Shown in pieces: positions 43,501 through 56,014 of a DNA stretch of 64,000 bases. Numbering within the stretch: position 1 is the stretch's first letter; each line of letters begins with the position of its first letter. Both the position numbers and the translations under genes were made by a program. The stretch is taken from assembly GCF_018687715.1 (NCBI RefSeq), contig NC_056760.1:25327001-25391000 (forward strand), read 5' to 3'. The notes under the pieces are model-generated. The model saw nothing but the letters and a program-made list of their open reading frames with translations, was not told where the DNA came from and did no database searches. The DNA is from Carya illinoinensis (lineage: Eukaryota; Streptophyta; Magnoliopsida; Fagales; Juglandaceae).

Positions 43501-45299
43501 ACTTATCTTTCTTATTAAAAGTATCCCCTTACAGTACATGTCTAGGAGTAATTACTTTGGGTGGGCCTCCACTGGTTTCCTATTCTTCTCTTGACTCATT
43601 TTATGTCACGATTTTTTGATTGGGGCTTTACTTGATCATTACACAACAGTTTAAACTTCTTGAATTTCGTAGGAATAAGAACGCTGTAGTACTAGCTGAT
43701 CGTTCATATTATTTGTTTAAAACCATCATTATGATATACCTGAGTTTGACCATAGAAACATGTGATATAAGAGCTATGTTCAGATGACCAAAATTTTTCT
43801 TTGCATGATGTGGGTGACTAGTTGATCCTCAACAGGTAAATTTCGTTTCTCAGTTGCAGTATCGATATGATGAGTTTATTGCATTTCAAGTTAGCTGATT
43901 ATGTTAATCATGCCATAACTCAGATTGGAGTGTCCAAGCTACAGTCAGCTGGTTACTGTCTGAGTATTTTGGAAGAAAAAATCTGTCCATTGTTGCTGAA
44001 GAAGATGTTCAGAAACTCTCCAAGGCTGATGCATCTGAACTATTAGTAGCTGTGGTGAACACTGTGAATGAATGTCTAGCTGAAGCACCTCGGTTTGGAC
44101 TTAAAGGTCCAGATAAGGCCCTCGGGACCTCAGAGGTGCTTGAAGCCATCAGTCACTGCAACTCATCTGGGGGTCCTACTGGAAGATTCTGGACACTTGA
44201 CCCTGTTGATGGCACATTGGGGTTCGTCCGTGGGGATCAATATGCTATAGCTCTAGCACTGATTGAGGATGGAGACGTTGTGCTTGGAGTTCTTGGGTGT
44301 CCAAATTACCCGATGAGAAAGGAATGGTTAAGTTATCATCACCGTTATCATAGAATTATCACTAAGTTGACTCCACCAACATCTGAATCTTGGGACAAAG
44401 GTTTTGTGACTTATGCTATGAAAGGTAGTGGCAAGGCTTGGATGCAACCACTGCTCCAGTCAAATCAGAAGTTAGTGTGGCCAAACTCTGCAAGGCCAGT
44501 GCGAGTGTCTTCCATTGATGATCCAGCATTAGCAACCTTTTGTGAACCAGTCGAGAAAGCAAATTCAAGCCACTCCTTCACAGCAGGACTAGCTCACACC
44601 ATGGGGCTTAGGTGCATATGTTTTCATTCCATTCTCTTGACCAAATTTATATGTTTCAAATCTAAATCTCAGGGTAAATGATGAGCCACATTAAATTTTC
44701 TTGGGCTTCTAATTTAATTTCTTTCATTCTTTATGTATTCATAATTAATTAACACATGCTCCAATTGGGCAAGAACAACATTTCTAAGTAAGCTCCTATA
44801 AATATAATGAAAAATGAAACTTGGGCGTCGGGGTACAATGAAGCTAAAAGCTCATGTTAAAACAGTCAAAGAAGCAGAAAATGATGACTGTGACCCTGCT
44901 TTCTTAGATTCAAAAGCAGAGAGGTAATGATGTTATTGTAAAATTGAATAATTTTTTCTATGTGAGAGAGCTCAAGTATCATGACTTAACTGCAGGAAGC
45001 AACCACTACGAGTATACAGTATGGTCAAGTATGCTGCTATAGCCCGTGGGGATGCTGAGATTTTTATGAAGTTTGCAAGGGCTGGCTACAAGGAGAAAAT
45101 ATGGGATCATGCTGCTGGAGTCGTTATTATACAAGAGGCCGGAGGCATGGTAACTGATGCAAGAGGGCAACCACTTGACTTTTCGAAGGGCATTTACCTA
45201 GAAGGCCTTGATAGAGGTGTAATTGCATCTGCTGGAGCCATACTCCATGACAAGATCATCAGTGCCGTTGATGCTAGCTGGGACTCCTCTTGTCTATAA
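40584..45299 (+). CDS. PAP-specific phosphatase (3'(2'),5'-bisphosphate nucleotidase), three exons
   Basis: Hydrolyses 3'-phosphoadenosine 5'-phosphate (PAP), the by-product of sulfation, to AMP and phosphate. Exons: 40584-40950, 43924-44611 and 44996-45299, all with GT-AG borders. They join in phase to 452 residues ending at TAA. Family motifs: E148-E149-D150 ('VAEEDV'), the metal-binding 'LDPVDGT' with D215 and D218, and 'WDHAAG' with D389, so the catalytic set is complete. Residues 1-60 are Ser/Arg-rich, poor in acidic residues and absent from the cytosolic homologue, consistent with an organellar (probably mitochondrial) presequence; a second Met at about residue 61 ('MEDQKSLG') could start a shorter form. 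It belongs to the plant SAL1/HAL2-like family, more like the organellar or HAL2-like (AHL) branch than SAL1. Intron 1 is 2973 bp and contains a LINE fragment. No lesions: probably functional. Confidence 0.88.
42980..43365 (+). pseudogene. LINE ORF2 3' fragment in intron 1 of the phosphatase gene
   Basis: Codes (with frame breaks) '[20 protein letters not shown]', '[18 protein letters not shown]' and '[17 protein letters not shown]'. This is the zinc-binding region and downstream tail at the end of plant L1-type LINE reverse transcriptase ORFs. Only this 3' part is present, typical of 5'-truncated LINE copies. It lies in the sense orientation of the host gene. Confidence 0.7.
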
Positions 45300-45501
45300 T
45301 GTTTTACCATTTTTAACATGATATTACATGATTAGACAATAAGGATGGGAGAACATAAATACTACATAATTAGACAGTGTCAGGAAATTGGGAACCCTAA
45401 TTTTCTTTTTAAATTCTTCTTTCTTCTTCTTGTTTTTCTTGTTTGGAGGGGAAGGGGGTTCTAGCTTTTTGTAATTATAGGTTTGTCTGTTCAAAGTCAC
45501 C

Positions 45502-45507
45502 AATAAA
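45502..45507 (+). terminator. Polyadenylation signal of the phosphatase gene
   Basis: AATAAA about 200 bases after the stop codon, preceded by T-rich sequence. Confidence 0.5.
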
Positions 45508-45509
45508 TG

Positions 45510-46298
45510 AAGCGTGGACAGCGTAAGTAAGTGATCCTATTTTATTTGCATAGGATTGTGAATTATGTATTTGGACTTGAGCTTCAGCAGCTAAGGTGTC
45601 TTTGACTCTTTATTGCAAAAGCTGTGGTCTCTCAATAGTGACTTCCCAATAAAATTAGTTCAAAAAACAAAAGTTGGTTAAAATACACTAAGCCTGCAGC
45701 CATTTACAAATGAACAAGGAAATAGCCAATTGCTTGCATAAGCTACAAGGTTCATTGGAAGTGTTTTTGAGTTTGGGACAAGTGAGACTCCTGCTCATGT
45801 ACCCAGACAACTGAGAACTCATCTCCAACAGCAGGAACAAATCTGTGAGGGTATGCTTATAAAACAGACATGGTTTAACTAACCCAAACTATAACTTCCA
45901 TGGTTGCAGTGGTGCTGAACTGAGCAGTTGCAAACACATTTGACTGCCTTTCAGTGGGGATACATCCTTCGCAAGTATCACCGAGTCGAACAGTTTCATT
46001 TTGCCAATACAAAAGGAAGACCTGCAACCTTTAACATAAATGGTGGGGCCTTGCAGTGTTTGTACCTCACCCAGCTTGGGCTGCAAGACTCATCCAAAGT
46101 TTTGGTGGGTTTTGGATTGGCTGGGCCGCCAGGTTAATGACATGTTTTTTTGAGCTGAGACCAACGCAGATAGATGGTCATGTGATAGAAAAATTCTATT
46201 CATTATTTCTTTAATATATACTTATCTTTATTTTTATTTTTTATTTCTTAGCAAGTATTTGTTATAGTGATTATAAGTAGAAGAATTCATTTAGTTTA
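45510..46298. other. Intergenic sequence, no gene recognised
   Basis: A 69-codon frame at 45928-46137 has no domain and no supporting signals. Confidence 0.5.
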
Positions 46299-46789
46299 GA
46301 GTAATGTTACGTACAGTCATGAAATGTGCAAGTACTGTACAGTCATTTTGAAAAAGAGTGAGGTCTACTATTAAAAAATTAAATTTTTTTCATGTATGCA
46401 CCATATATTTTAAATTTTTTTAAAATGATTGCACGACGCTTCCACAATTACAATTGCAACTATCATTTTTTTTTTTAGTTTATAAGAATAGAGAAAAATT
46501 AAAACATAAAGTCTTATATGCGAAGTTGGCAGGTGGCTAGAAAGAATATGTGTGATTATTAAACTCAGTCGATAGATTCCGCCCAAAGAGGACAAATTAT
46601 CTGAAGCATTAGATTTGGTAGCTTTTTCCTTTAAATAATTTTTTAAAAATTTTACGTGCAGTTATTTTTATGTACTCTTCTGTGCATTTTATTGATGTAT
46701 TTAATTACATATTAAACAAATTGATGTAGTCAATCACATTAGTGGAGTATGCAAAGAGTACACAGAAGTGACTATATATAGCATTACTC
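46299..46789. mobile_element. MITE with GAGTAATG terminal inverted repeats
   Basis: GAGTAATGTTACGTACAGTCA at the left is mirrored at the right (reverse complement GAGTAATGCTATATATAGTC). A second internal inverted pair (TGTACTCTTCTGTG at about 46670 and CACAGAAGTG-type at about 46760) suggests two related copies, one inserted in the other. No coding capacity. Confidence 0.5.
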
Positions 46790-47197
46790 ATACTTCTTTT
46801 ATTAACAAAAAAAATATTTAAATGTCAGGCTTTTGAGTTTCCTATCCCAAATCACTAATCACTTATTCTATTTTTATGATACAAAATTTTCATCTTCTAA
46901 TTTGAGCAAAATGATTAATTATTCGATTATTAATTCTTCAAGTGAACATAGGTTGCGTTTATTTAACATTCCCTTTGCATTTTTTGTTTTCTTTTTGTCT
47001 CTATCTTTTTTTTTTTTTGAAAGGAAATACCCTTATGCCATTTCATTGAACTAAAGATGAGATACAAGGAGAACTTCCTCTATAGTTACAATATAATCAT
47101 AAATGGTAAGAGCATATTTTGCAAGTAAGTGGGTCATGGTGTTGTCATTTCTCCTAACATGAGAAACATGCTACTTTGCAAAATATTTGAGACATGA

Positions 47198-47749
47198 TCA
47201 AGCTTCACATAAAAACATGCTAGAACTACTCCAAGCTTCCTTTTCTTCTTGTAGAGTCTTTGTTACTTGCAGTGAGTCTCCCTCCAGAATAATTTGTGAT
47301 AGTCGTAGGTCCAATGCAAACTGAGCTGCTACTAGTGCTCCATAGGATTCATCTAGAAAAGGGTTAGGAAAGAACATTTTCTTTTGTCTCATGGTGGCTT
47401 TGGTTTGGCCCTTATCGTCCCTTATGATTACCCCTATGCCAATCAATCCCTTAGCTTGATCCAATGCCCCATCCCAGTTAACTTTAAGCCAATTTGATGG
47501 TGGAGCTTGCCACACATCAACTGAAGTGCATGTCTGATAGCCTCTGTTATGGTACTGAGAGAATTTTTCGTCTTCAGACATCATGTCCAATCTCAGCCTT
47601 GTTTCTTTAAGCAGACAGTTAGGAGGCAAGAATACTTTATTGAAAATGTGGGAGTTCTTTCTCAGCCATAGTTGCCTTGCTACTACCACAAATTCTTGGA
47701 GTTCTGTTGCATTGAGAACTTTAATTAAAGCCTCGAAGAAAACCAACAT
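47198..47749 (-). pseudogene. LINE RNase H domain
   Basis: Contains 'WLKVNWDGALDQAKGLIGIG', 'VIIRDDKGQ' and 'ILEGDSLQVTKTLQ', the D...E...D layout of the RNase H (RVT_3) domain at the 3' end of plant L1-type LINEs. The intact 183-residue frame is the longest left in this copy. Confidence 0.8.
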
Positions 47750-47789
47750 AGGTAGTTGAGAACTAGTGTTTTTCTGTAGTTTCTTAGAA

Positions 47790-48425
47790 CACTAGCCCCA
47801 AACATCCCTTGCAGCCTTGTAATTCCACAGAACATGCAGGGTACTTTCTTCCTCTCTACTACATATTAGACATAGTGGATCACTCACTTCCTTCTTTTTA
47901 AATAAGTTGAACTAAGTGAGGAGAGATTCTTGACAAGCTCTCCATATAAACGTTTTATCACTTAGAGTGACAAGTAGCTGCCATATCTTGTGTCAAACTT
48001 CATTGAAGCTGTTGTTGGTTAAGGCTTGGTCTTTAACTGCCATTTCTTTTGTTTTCTCTATGTGGTATGCACTCCTAAGTAAGAAGGAGCCATCTTTTAT
48101 GCCATGCCAGATGAGTTTATCCATGGAGTTCATTGTGCTAATGGGTGTTTTAAGGATCACAGAGGCTTCCCCCTCCTAAAAAATGTCTTGCACAAGATCT
48201 ATATTCCACATCATTGTAGTAGGGTCAATAAGTTATGCAACAGCAGCCTCACCATCAAGCACCTTAACTAGGCTTGTAACCTTTGCAGGCTTTGCCTTGA
48301 CTGCCCATTTGTCTTTCCATAAGTGAATATGTTCTCCTGTGCGTAGCCTCCAAAAAGAGCTTGCCTCTACAATTTGTCTTGCAGCAAGAAGGCTTCTCCA
48401 CACAAATAATGGCGTGGATCCCACC
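47790..48425 (-). pseudogene. LINE reverse transcriptase zinc-binding region (zf-RVT) and preceding linker
   Basis: 48233-48424 codes 'PLFVWRSLLAARQIVEASSF' and 'WRLRTGEHIHLWKDKW', the segment after plant LINE RT. About 47800-47990 codes a broken 'DPLCLICSREEESTLHVLWN', the C-x2-C...H zinc-binding element. Confidence 0.7.
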
Positions 48426-48659
48426 TTGGTTGTTTGAAAATTTGAGCTAGGGAAATACTTGGCTTTTAATACTCTAGCAGCAAGGGATGTGGGATCTTCT
48501 CCAACATTGTTTTGGCATCATTGCTTTGTTAAAAAATTCAAGGTTCCTAAATCCCGAACCCCAATCAGCTTTGGCTTGCCCCAATCTTTTCCATGAAATC
48601 TAGTGAATTTTATGTTCTTTCTCTTGCTAACCCTACTAGTAATTTTGAATGGCACTATT

Positions 48660-49740
48660 TATGGATTGTAATAAGGTTGGAGGTTACTTGAACACACTCA
48701 TTGTGTAAGTTGGGAGGGCTTAAATAACTGCTTTCAAGTAAATTTCTTTACCTACCTGCGAAAGAGTTTTTAACTCTTTGATTACTCAGATCCATTCTTA
48801 TGTTGTCTAGTATACTCTTGAAAGTTTTGAATCTATCTCAACCCACCACAGGAGGTATCCCCAGGTACTTTACATAAGGCATGGTAGTCCTCATTCCTGC
48901 TATAGATAGGATGAAATTCCGTGTAGGTCTGCTTGTGCTCTTATTGAAAATAAATGAAGTCTTCTCAACATTTAATCTTTGGGTCGGGGCCATTTTATAG
49001 AACCTTAGTAAGCTTATCATCTAGCCCCATTCTACTACATTGGCCTTGCAAAACAAGAGGTTGTCATCTGCAAAGAAGAGGTGGGAGACCCTCATTTGTC
49101 CTCAGGCAACTGGTACCCCTTGTATGAACTTCTTTTCCTTTGCTTTACTTAACAAATTACTCAAGGCTTCAGCACATAATATGAAAAGGTAAGGTGATAA
49201 AGGGTCACCTTGCCTTATGCCTCGAGTAGGAGAGAATACTTTTTGAGGTTCACCATTCACTAGAAGGGAGTAGGTAATCGTTTCAATACAATGCATCACC
49301 AAATCCACCCATTCGTTACAAAATCCTAGCTTGAGAAGGACTGCTCTCAGAAAACTCCATTCCACTCTATCATATACTTTGCTCATGTCTAGTTGTAATG
49401 CCATATAGCCATCTTTATCTGCCATCTTACATTTCATAGTATGCAGTGCCTCAAATGCTATAATTATGTTATCTTAAATGAGTTTGTTAGTTACAAAGGC
49501 TAATTCGGATGCAAAAATGATACTAGGAAGAACTCTTTCTGTCTATTTGCTATGATTTTTGTGATGAGTTTATAGAGTACATTACATAAGGAAATAGGTC
49601 TGAACTTTGTCACTCTTGTTAGAGCCTTCTTATTTGTGATAATTGCAATGAAGGTGCTATTGATGTCACCCATGCTGCCCTTTGAGTTTAACACATTCAA
49701 AACAGTAGCATATACTTAGGGTCCTACTATAGGCCAGTGT
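48660..49740 (-). pseudogene. LINE reverse transcriptase domain
   Basis: Three segments: 49500-49700 ('FRPISLCNVLYKLITKIIAN'), 49102-49437 ('LDMSKVYDRVEW', 'GIRQGDPLSPYLFILCAEAL') and 48838-49020 ('LNVEKTSFIFN'). The F/Y-A-D-D catalytic box region between the second and third segments is degraded ('FADD'-like with breaks near 49070). The usual 'KAYDRV' reads 'KVYDRV'. Confidence 0.8.
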
Positions 49741-49969
49741 TTTTGATTAACATTGTTGGGAAGCCATCTGGTCTTGGAGAGTTTAGTCCATTCATCCGAA
49801 AAAGAGCTTCTTCAACTTCTTGTTGGCAGTATGGTCTAGTGAGTAGCTCATTTTGAGACTCTGTCACTCGAACCTCTAAAGAAGAGATACATTCAATGGG
49901 GTGATTGGGATTAGAAGAGGAGAAAAGGTCAGTAAAATAGTCTTGGAACAGGTCACAAATTCCTTCTCT

Positions 49970-51110
49970 CTATTTTCCTACTTGATCATTGTTGTCAACC
50001 AACTTCTTGATCATGTTAGTTTTCCTTCTTTGTGATGCAACCTGGTGGAAGTACTTAGTATTTTTATCTCCCTCCTCCAACCACCTCCACTTGGCCCTTT
50101 GCTTCCACTTAATGTTTTTAGCCTCTAATATTTTGTCCACCCCCTTTTGCACTTGCTTAATCTCCTAATTTAAATGGCTTGTATTTCTTTCCTAAGGATT
50201 AGAGAGATGTGCCATATGTTCCTGGACCACTCTCTTAGAGTTGCCAAAGGTTTTCTTGCTCCACTGAATAAGCTTTTGTTGACGGTACTTTAGACCCTCT
50301 AAAGTGAAGTTCATTTTATTGTTTGCAAATCTTGGTGTCTTCCATGCCCCTTCCACTGTTTTATAGTGCCCAGCTAGCTTCAAATCTGAATGGCTTGGTA
50401 TTTTGTTAACAGAATATTATAGCTGGTCGATAGTGATCCAGATGGGGCTATGATCTAAATTAAGGGAGGAGAGGATATTGACTCTGGGGTCTGTATACAA
50501 GTCTAACCTTACTCCATTACAAAAAGCCCTATCCAACCTCTCTTTTGTGAAGGCTGCCCTATGCCTTCCACTAGTCCAAGTAAATTTATTTCCTAAGCAT
50601 GAAGGCCACATTTATCTACAGCTTTTCCTAAAGTTCTCCATTTGCTTATAAGGTCTTAGAGATCCTCCACTTTTCTCTCCATAATTCAGAATCTCATTGA
50701 AATCACCTACACACAACCATCCAGTTGTTGTAGTAGGTTTTAAAGTTTGCAAAAGTTGCCAACTCTCATGTCTTTTTCTGTCTTTAGGTTGCCATAGAAA
50801 CTAGTTAGGTTCTAGGGACTCCCTCCTTCATTCCCATGACTGACAATGAGATGTGTGATTGTGTATAGGATAGAACCTCAGCCTTTATCCCCTTCTTTCC
50901 AGAAGAAAGTTAGGCCTCCACTAGAGCCTATTGAGTTAACCACAAAACTATATTCATAATTCAACAACTGCCTGACTAATTTTATTTTTGCTTTTATACT
51001 CTTTATTTCCATTAAAAAAAAAAACATATGTTGGAGACTTTGTTTGCACCATGAGGTGCAAGTTATTAACTGACTACAACTCAAGCAACTTATCTCATTT
51101 GGTGGGGCTA
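49970..51110 (-). pseudogene. LINE endonuclease and endonuclease-RT linker
   Basis: 50878-51084 starts the AP-endonuclease-like domain ('SSGGLTFFWKEG'). 50417-50611 codes its end ('NKFTWTSGRHRAAFTKERLD', 'LDHSPIWI'), and 49970-50383 the linker ('RAKWRWLEEGDKNTKYFH'). Interrupted by several stops. Confidence 0.75.
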
Positions 51111-51850
51111 AACACCAACCACCACCACATCATCCTTGTTTGAAGACAAGGCAGGTCTTTTCTGACATTTTGATTTCTTAAAGGCCTTTGTTGCAGCTAC
51201 TTTGGTGATTTGACCCACCTCCTTTTTAGAGACAATTGGCCTATTTTCTTTGTTCTCCTTTAATCTGTTAAGAGGCTAGCAAAATTTTTATCTCTTCCTT
51301 TCCTCTTCCAAGTTGCTTGTCTCTTAATTCTCTACAGGGCTTGGACTTGGACTGAGACAAAGTGGGCTAGAGATCATGCTTGGGCCTTCAGATCATTGCT
51401 ACTCTCGAGGTCCAAGGTAGAGTTTTGGGCCTTGTCATAGCTAGTTGTATCTGGTTTGTAGTTTCGGGGTTCAAACTCCTCAATTCCTTACATCAAACAA
51501 ACACCTGTAGAATTAAAAGGCTTCTCTGAAATGTCCACAAATAGTTCCCTCGTTATTTCCTTAAAGGGATCCTAGGTGCTCTCTACATCCTATTGACTAG
51601 AAAGTTGCTTCTTAGTTGTCATTCTTGTGCCTGAGTTGTCCCCATCCAGCAGGATAAGATCCTGACCATCTGTTGTGGGTGTGGGTTTTTGATTGGAGTC
51701 ATCCCTGATCTCTCCCTCCCCCTCCCATGGCTGCTCCCCTGCATCTTCAGGTTAAGCTTATGCACCATACTTCTTCCTTGAGAATTCACTCTCTGTAGCT
51801 ATTGGGGCTCACAACCAAATCCCATATTGTAGCTTGTTGCTGCCTGTTTG
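51111..51850 (-). pseudogene. LINE 5' part (ORF1-like or upstream linker)
   Basis: The minus strand has interrupted acidic and Lys-rich coding, in the position where plant L1-type LINEs carry ORF1 and the linker to the endonuclease. Recognition is by position and composition only; no intact zinc knuckle found. Confidence 0.4.
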
Positions 51851-53000
51851 ACTCACTAAAAAATGAGTAGTACAAAAACTATCTCAAGTGTAGGAGGATG
51901 TCATGTAATAATTATGAATAAAATTTCCAAATCATCTTCTCGGAAAAAATTGCTTAAATCCAAACTCGTATAAAATGGTGAAAAGTTTTACAAACAAAAG
52001 TGGTGGTATGTACAATAAATGAAGAATGCAACGAAAATAAAAATGGCACTAGTCATAAACTAGTTTCATACTCGTGGATTTTTTTTAGTGTCGAAATGGA
52101 ACGTAAATGACTAACAAATGAAAATTAACAATTAAAGATTCAAATACACTAAATAATTTTAATTAATCTAAAAATTAAATCATAAACTGAAATTAATCTA
52201 AAATGTAATTGTAATGCATATTTAATGGAAACTTAGAGAAATAAGAAAAATAACTAACATAAAATAAAATAAATAGCAAATAAATTGTCCATTAATTTTA
52301 AGCCAAAAATATCTAGACTGTACCAGTAATTTGGACCCCTCAAAGAGCTATTCAATAACACTGCAGTTCCTCTTTTACCAATTAATAATTCGGTGCAGTG
52401 TTGAAATGAATGCCCCAAGATGAAAAATATGTGTTGCCGTGCTGAAAATGCCCTAGCCAAAATAAAAATGTGTCACGTGAATCAAATTGCCCAAGTGAAT
52501 AAAAAAGTGTGCGGCTGAATGAATTCGGCTGAATCTGGAAAAAGATGTGCGGCGCTCTAATGCTCTCAATAATAATAATAATAATATGTTTTTGCCCCAA
52601 GTCAAAGTCTCCCTAGAATAATGGTTGCCGTCCAAGTCTTAAAGTTCTAATAGAATAAAATTCTTTCTCCATGCAAACTTGACTTTTGAAAATGAAAAAA
52701 CTATTTCCTTTATTTTGTGCGGCATGCACCTTTTGGTAACTCCTCTCTTCTATTTCTTTTGACCACTGCATATAAAGATAAATAAAATAAAAATGATAAA
52801 ATATAAAAAAAAATATGTGTTATACATATAAACAAAACTTATAAATCACAAATTCTAAAATTAAGCATAAACCATACTATTAATCAATTTAAATCACATC
52901 TCGGATTTATTTATCTTAATTTTTTTATATAAAACCAATAATAATGTAATAAAATAAATAAAATATATTGGTTCTAGATGTATAAAAATATGTAATATTT
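51851..53000. other. AT-rich non-coding, between LINE and Athila copy 2
   Basis: No gene. May contain the 3' LTR remainder of Athila copy 2, but I could not define its ends. (AAT)n run at about 52567-52585. Confidence 0.4.
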
Positions 53001-54469
53001 CAGATCAATCACACCCATCAACTAGCGTTTTGTTAATCCTTGAGCAAAATAGTAAAAATTAGTTGAAATGAACATTACATAAAGATCAAAATCCAAACAA
53101 AAGCAATCAAACATAATTTTGAATTATCACAAAATGTGATCCATGATTACTCAACCCCAAGGGCTATACCCACCAATACTGTCTTAACAATCATTCACAT
53201 AGAATTGAAAACAATGTCTCAGAACTCAGATGTGTGTGTATAGCTACACGATTGTGTATTCCTCATTAATAGGTAGGATTTGTCATAGGATTTTTTAACA
53301 TTAAGATTAATCATTACTGATTCTAACTACCTCAAAACCCAAGGGACTAGAAGTTTTTACGCCAACTCTGTTTAAAGGTTAAACACTCAACCTCCAAAGT
53401 TAGGGCAACTGTTTCTAACCCTTTACTTAGGAAAGTTCACTAAGTTGCTTTTATCTTCTTCTTCTTCTTTTTTCTCGATTCTTTTTTTTTTTTTTGTCTT
53501 TTTCTTTCTTTTTTCTTTTCATTTTTTTTTATTAGCATAGCTCGGTAGTCCTGCAGTTTACTTCTCTCGTGTTAAATCAATGGATAGTAAATGATGAATA
53601 CTACAGGTGTACGCATGTGCAAAGTGTCCTTCAAACTTTTCCCTTCATTCTGTATAAATCTTACCAAATCTTATCTCAATAAGTATAGCAGCCCGGTGTT
53701 TCAAACCATATATCAACAAATATGATACATTAGAAATCATGCTCTATGCTTAGACTTGAAAATAAATCTTTACAAAATAATTCTGCTCAACAACTCCACT
53801 AAGGTGCTCAAATTTCACCAAATACTAGAAACAAAGTGTGTGTCAATCAAAAATGGTTCAATGCATATCATATTAATGCAATTTTTTTTTAAATTTGTGC
53901 ACACACGCTACCCCCAACTAGTGAGAGACATGATCCTCAATGAATCGAACGAAAGAAAACAAAGTGCACAAGGATAAGTAAACAACACAGACAACCAATC
54001 ATATGATATAAAATGAAAGCAAAATAGCAAATATAAATAAAAGATAAAATACAATTGAAGAAACAAATAAATCAAAATCAAAAAACTTCCCCGGGGTCTT
54101 GCACAAGCAAGATCTCCTCGCTTGGATCGAAGGTAGTCATAAACGGCTTTAGACATTATCCATTGACAATGAAGCTATTGCCATTCTTCAGATTGACAAT
54201 GTCTACCGCCCTGTGAGAATGAACCTCATTTACAATGTACAGCCCACTCCATCACGATTTCATTTTTTCGGGAAAAAGATTTTGTCTTGAATTATAGAGG
54301 AGCACTTTTTGATAAGGGACAAGATGTTTGTCATGGATCTTTTTGTCATGTAAGGCCTCCATCTGCTCCTTTGCCAAGTGAGAATTTTCATAGGCCTCCC
54401 TCTTGCTTTATCAAGCTCCAAAATCTGCAATTTTCTTAAACCTTTGGCAGCATCAAGTGAAAAGTTAAT

Positions 54470-54835
54470 TTACTTTAATAGCCCATAAAGCACGATACTG
54501 AATCTCAATAGGTAAATGACAAGCTCACCATAAACCAATCTATAAGGTGACATCCCTAAGTTAGTTTTGAATGCAGTCCTATAAGCGCAGAGAGTATCAA
54601 CCAGTTTTTCAGACCAGTCCTTCCGAGTGGGATGAACTATTTTTTCAAGAATAAGTTTGATCTCTTTATTGACCAACTCAGCTTGACTATTAGTCTGGAG
54701 GTGATATGGAGTAGAGACTTTGTGGGTCACTCTATATTTCTGTATAAGTTTTTGAAAATGTTTGTTATAAAAATATGAACCCCCATCACTAATAATTGCC
54801 TTAGGCATGCCAAAACGTGCAAACAATTCTTTCAA
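54470..54835 (-). pseudogene. Athila integrase catalytic core
   Basis: 'FARFGMPKAIISDGG' followed at the DD35E spacing by 'QTNSQAE' and 'VNKEIKLILEKIVHPTRKDW'. The second catalytic Asp and the Glu are 36 positions apart, as expected. The usual 'HPQT-x-GQAE' reads 'HLQTNSQAE'. The first Asp segment lies upstream with breaks. Confidence 0.8.
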
Positions 54836-55011
54836 GAAAAGGATGACAACCTTATGATCATTTGTTCTACAAGGTATGACCTCTACTCATTTTGAAACAT
54901 AATCCACAACAACTAAAATATAAGAATTCCCAAAGGAATTTAGGAATGGTCCCATAAAGTCAATCCTCCAACAATCAAATATATCAAGTGTAAGAATAGG
55001 GGAAAGGAGCA

Positions 55012-55420
55012 TCATGTTACGTGCTGTGATTTTTCTAAGTTTCTAACAAGGCTCACATGCCTTGCTAAAAGACTCCACATCTCTAAAAATAGTGGGCCAT
55101 TAAAGTCCACTTTGTAAAATTTTGGCAATAGTTTTCTTAGCTGCAAAATGGCTTCCATAAACCCCCGTATGGCAAAAGTGAAAAATAGAGGTAAACTCAT
55201 CATCAGGAATACATCGACGTACCAACCGATCAGCACAATGCTTAAAAAGATAAGGAGTGTCAAAGTAATAAAAACCTACCTCTACAAGGAACTTACGCTT
55301 GTCCTGAGTTGTGCAATGCTCTGGCATCCGATTAGTGACAAGGTAATTCACAATGTCTGTGAACCATGGAGCGCATAACACTGTAAAAATATGCTCATCA
55401 GAAAAACCTTCATTCAAGGG
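55012..55420 (-). pseudogene. Athila integrase zinc-binding domain
   Basis: 55100-55417 codes 'APWFTDIVNYLVTNRMPEH' and the 'CHTGVYGSHF' H-C part of the zinc-binding region. A shift to another frame (55012-55263) and a further frame break separate it from the catalytic core. Confidence 0.7.
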
Positions 55421-55473
55421 AGGAATTGATGTAGATACATCAGGTAGCTACAGTCATGATAGGTGATCGGCTA

Positions 55474-55836
55474 TCACATTCTCGACTCCTTTTTTATCCC
55501 GAATAGTGATGTCAAATTCTTGGAAAAAAGAATAAAACGAATCAACCTGGGTTTAGCATCCTTCTTTGCCAACAAATACTTAAGAGCAGAATGGTCAGTA
55601 AAAATAATAACATGAGATCCAATAATGTAAGAATGAAATTTATAGAAGGCAAACACAACAGCTAATAACTCCTTCTCGGTGGTGGTGTAATTTTTCTGTG
55701 CATCATTCAAAGTACGACTTGCATAATAAATGACTGAAGACTTATTGTCCACTCTTTGGCCAAGAACGGCACCAAGAGCGAAATCACTAGCGTCAGTCAT
55801 AATCTCAAACGATAAGTTCCATCGAGGAGTTTGCAT
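55474..55836 (-). pseudogene. Athila RNase H
   Basis: Contains 'MTDASDFALGAVLGQ', 'YTTTEKELLAVVFAF' and 'FTDHSALKYLLAKKDAK' with the catalytic D, E and D in place. The end is frameshifted. Confidence 0.8.
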
Positions 55837-56014
55837 AATAAGTGCAACTGTTAAGTGTTCCTTCAGGGTCTCAAAAGCATGCTGGCACTTATCAGTTTAA
55901 ACAAAAGTAGTATCATTTTGTAACAAAATACACAATGATTTTGCAATATTACTAAAGCCTTGATGAAACGCCGATAGAAGCCAGCGTGACCAAGAAAAGA
56001 ATAAATATCCTTCA

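Larger units (their letters stand above)
47006..51850 (-). mobile_element. Degenerate L1-type LINE retrotransposon
   Basis: Read on the minus strand from 51.85 kb downwards: an ORF1-like or linker part, endonuclease, reverse transcriptase, zinc-binding region and RNase H. It ends in a poly(A) tail seen as a T-run on the plus strand at about 47007-47020. Nearly full length but riddled with stops and frameshifts. Target duplication not identified. Confidence 0.85.

Noticed and set aside
44612..44695. Read-through of phosphatase exon 2 into intron 2
   Set aside because: The GT after 44611 and AG before 44996 restore the family wording; the extension is intron.
48180..48233. Plus-strand open frames across 47967-48179
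   Set aside because: Antisense to the LINE zinc-binding and RT tail region on the minus strand.
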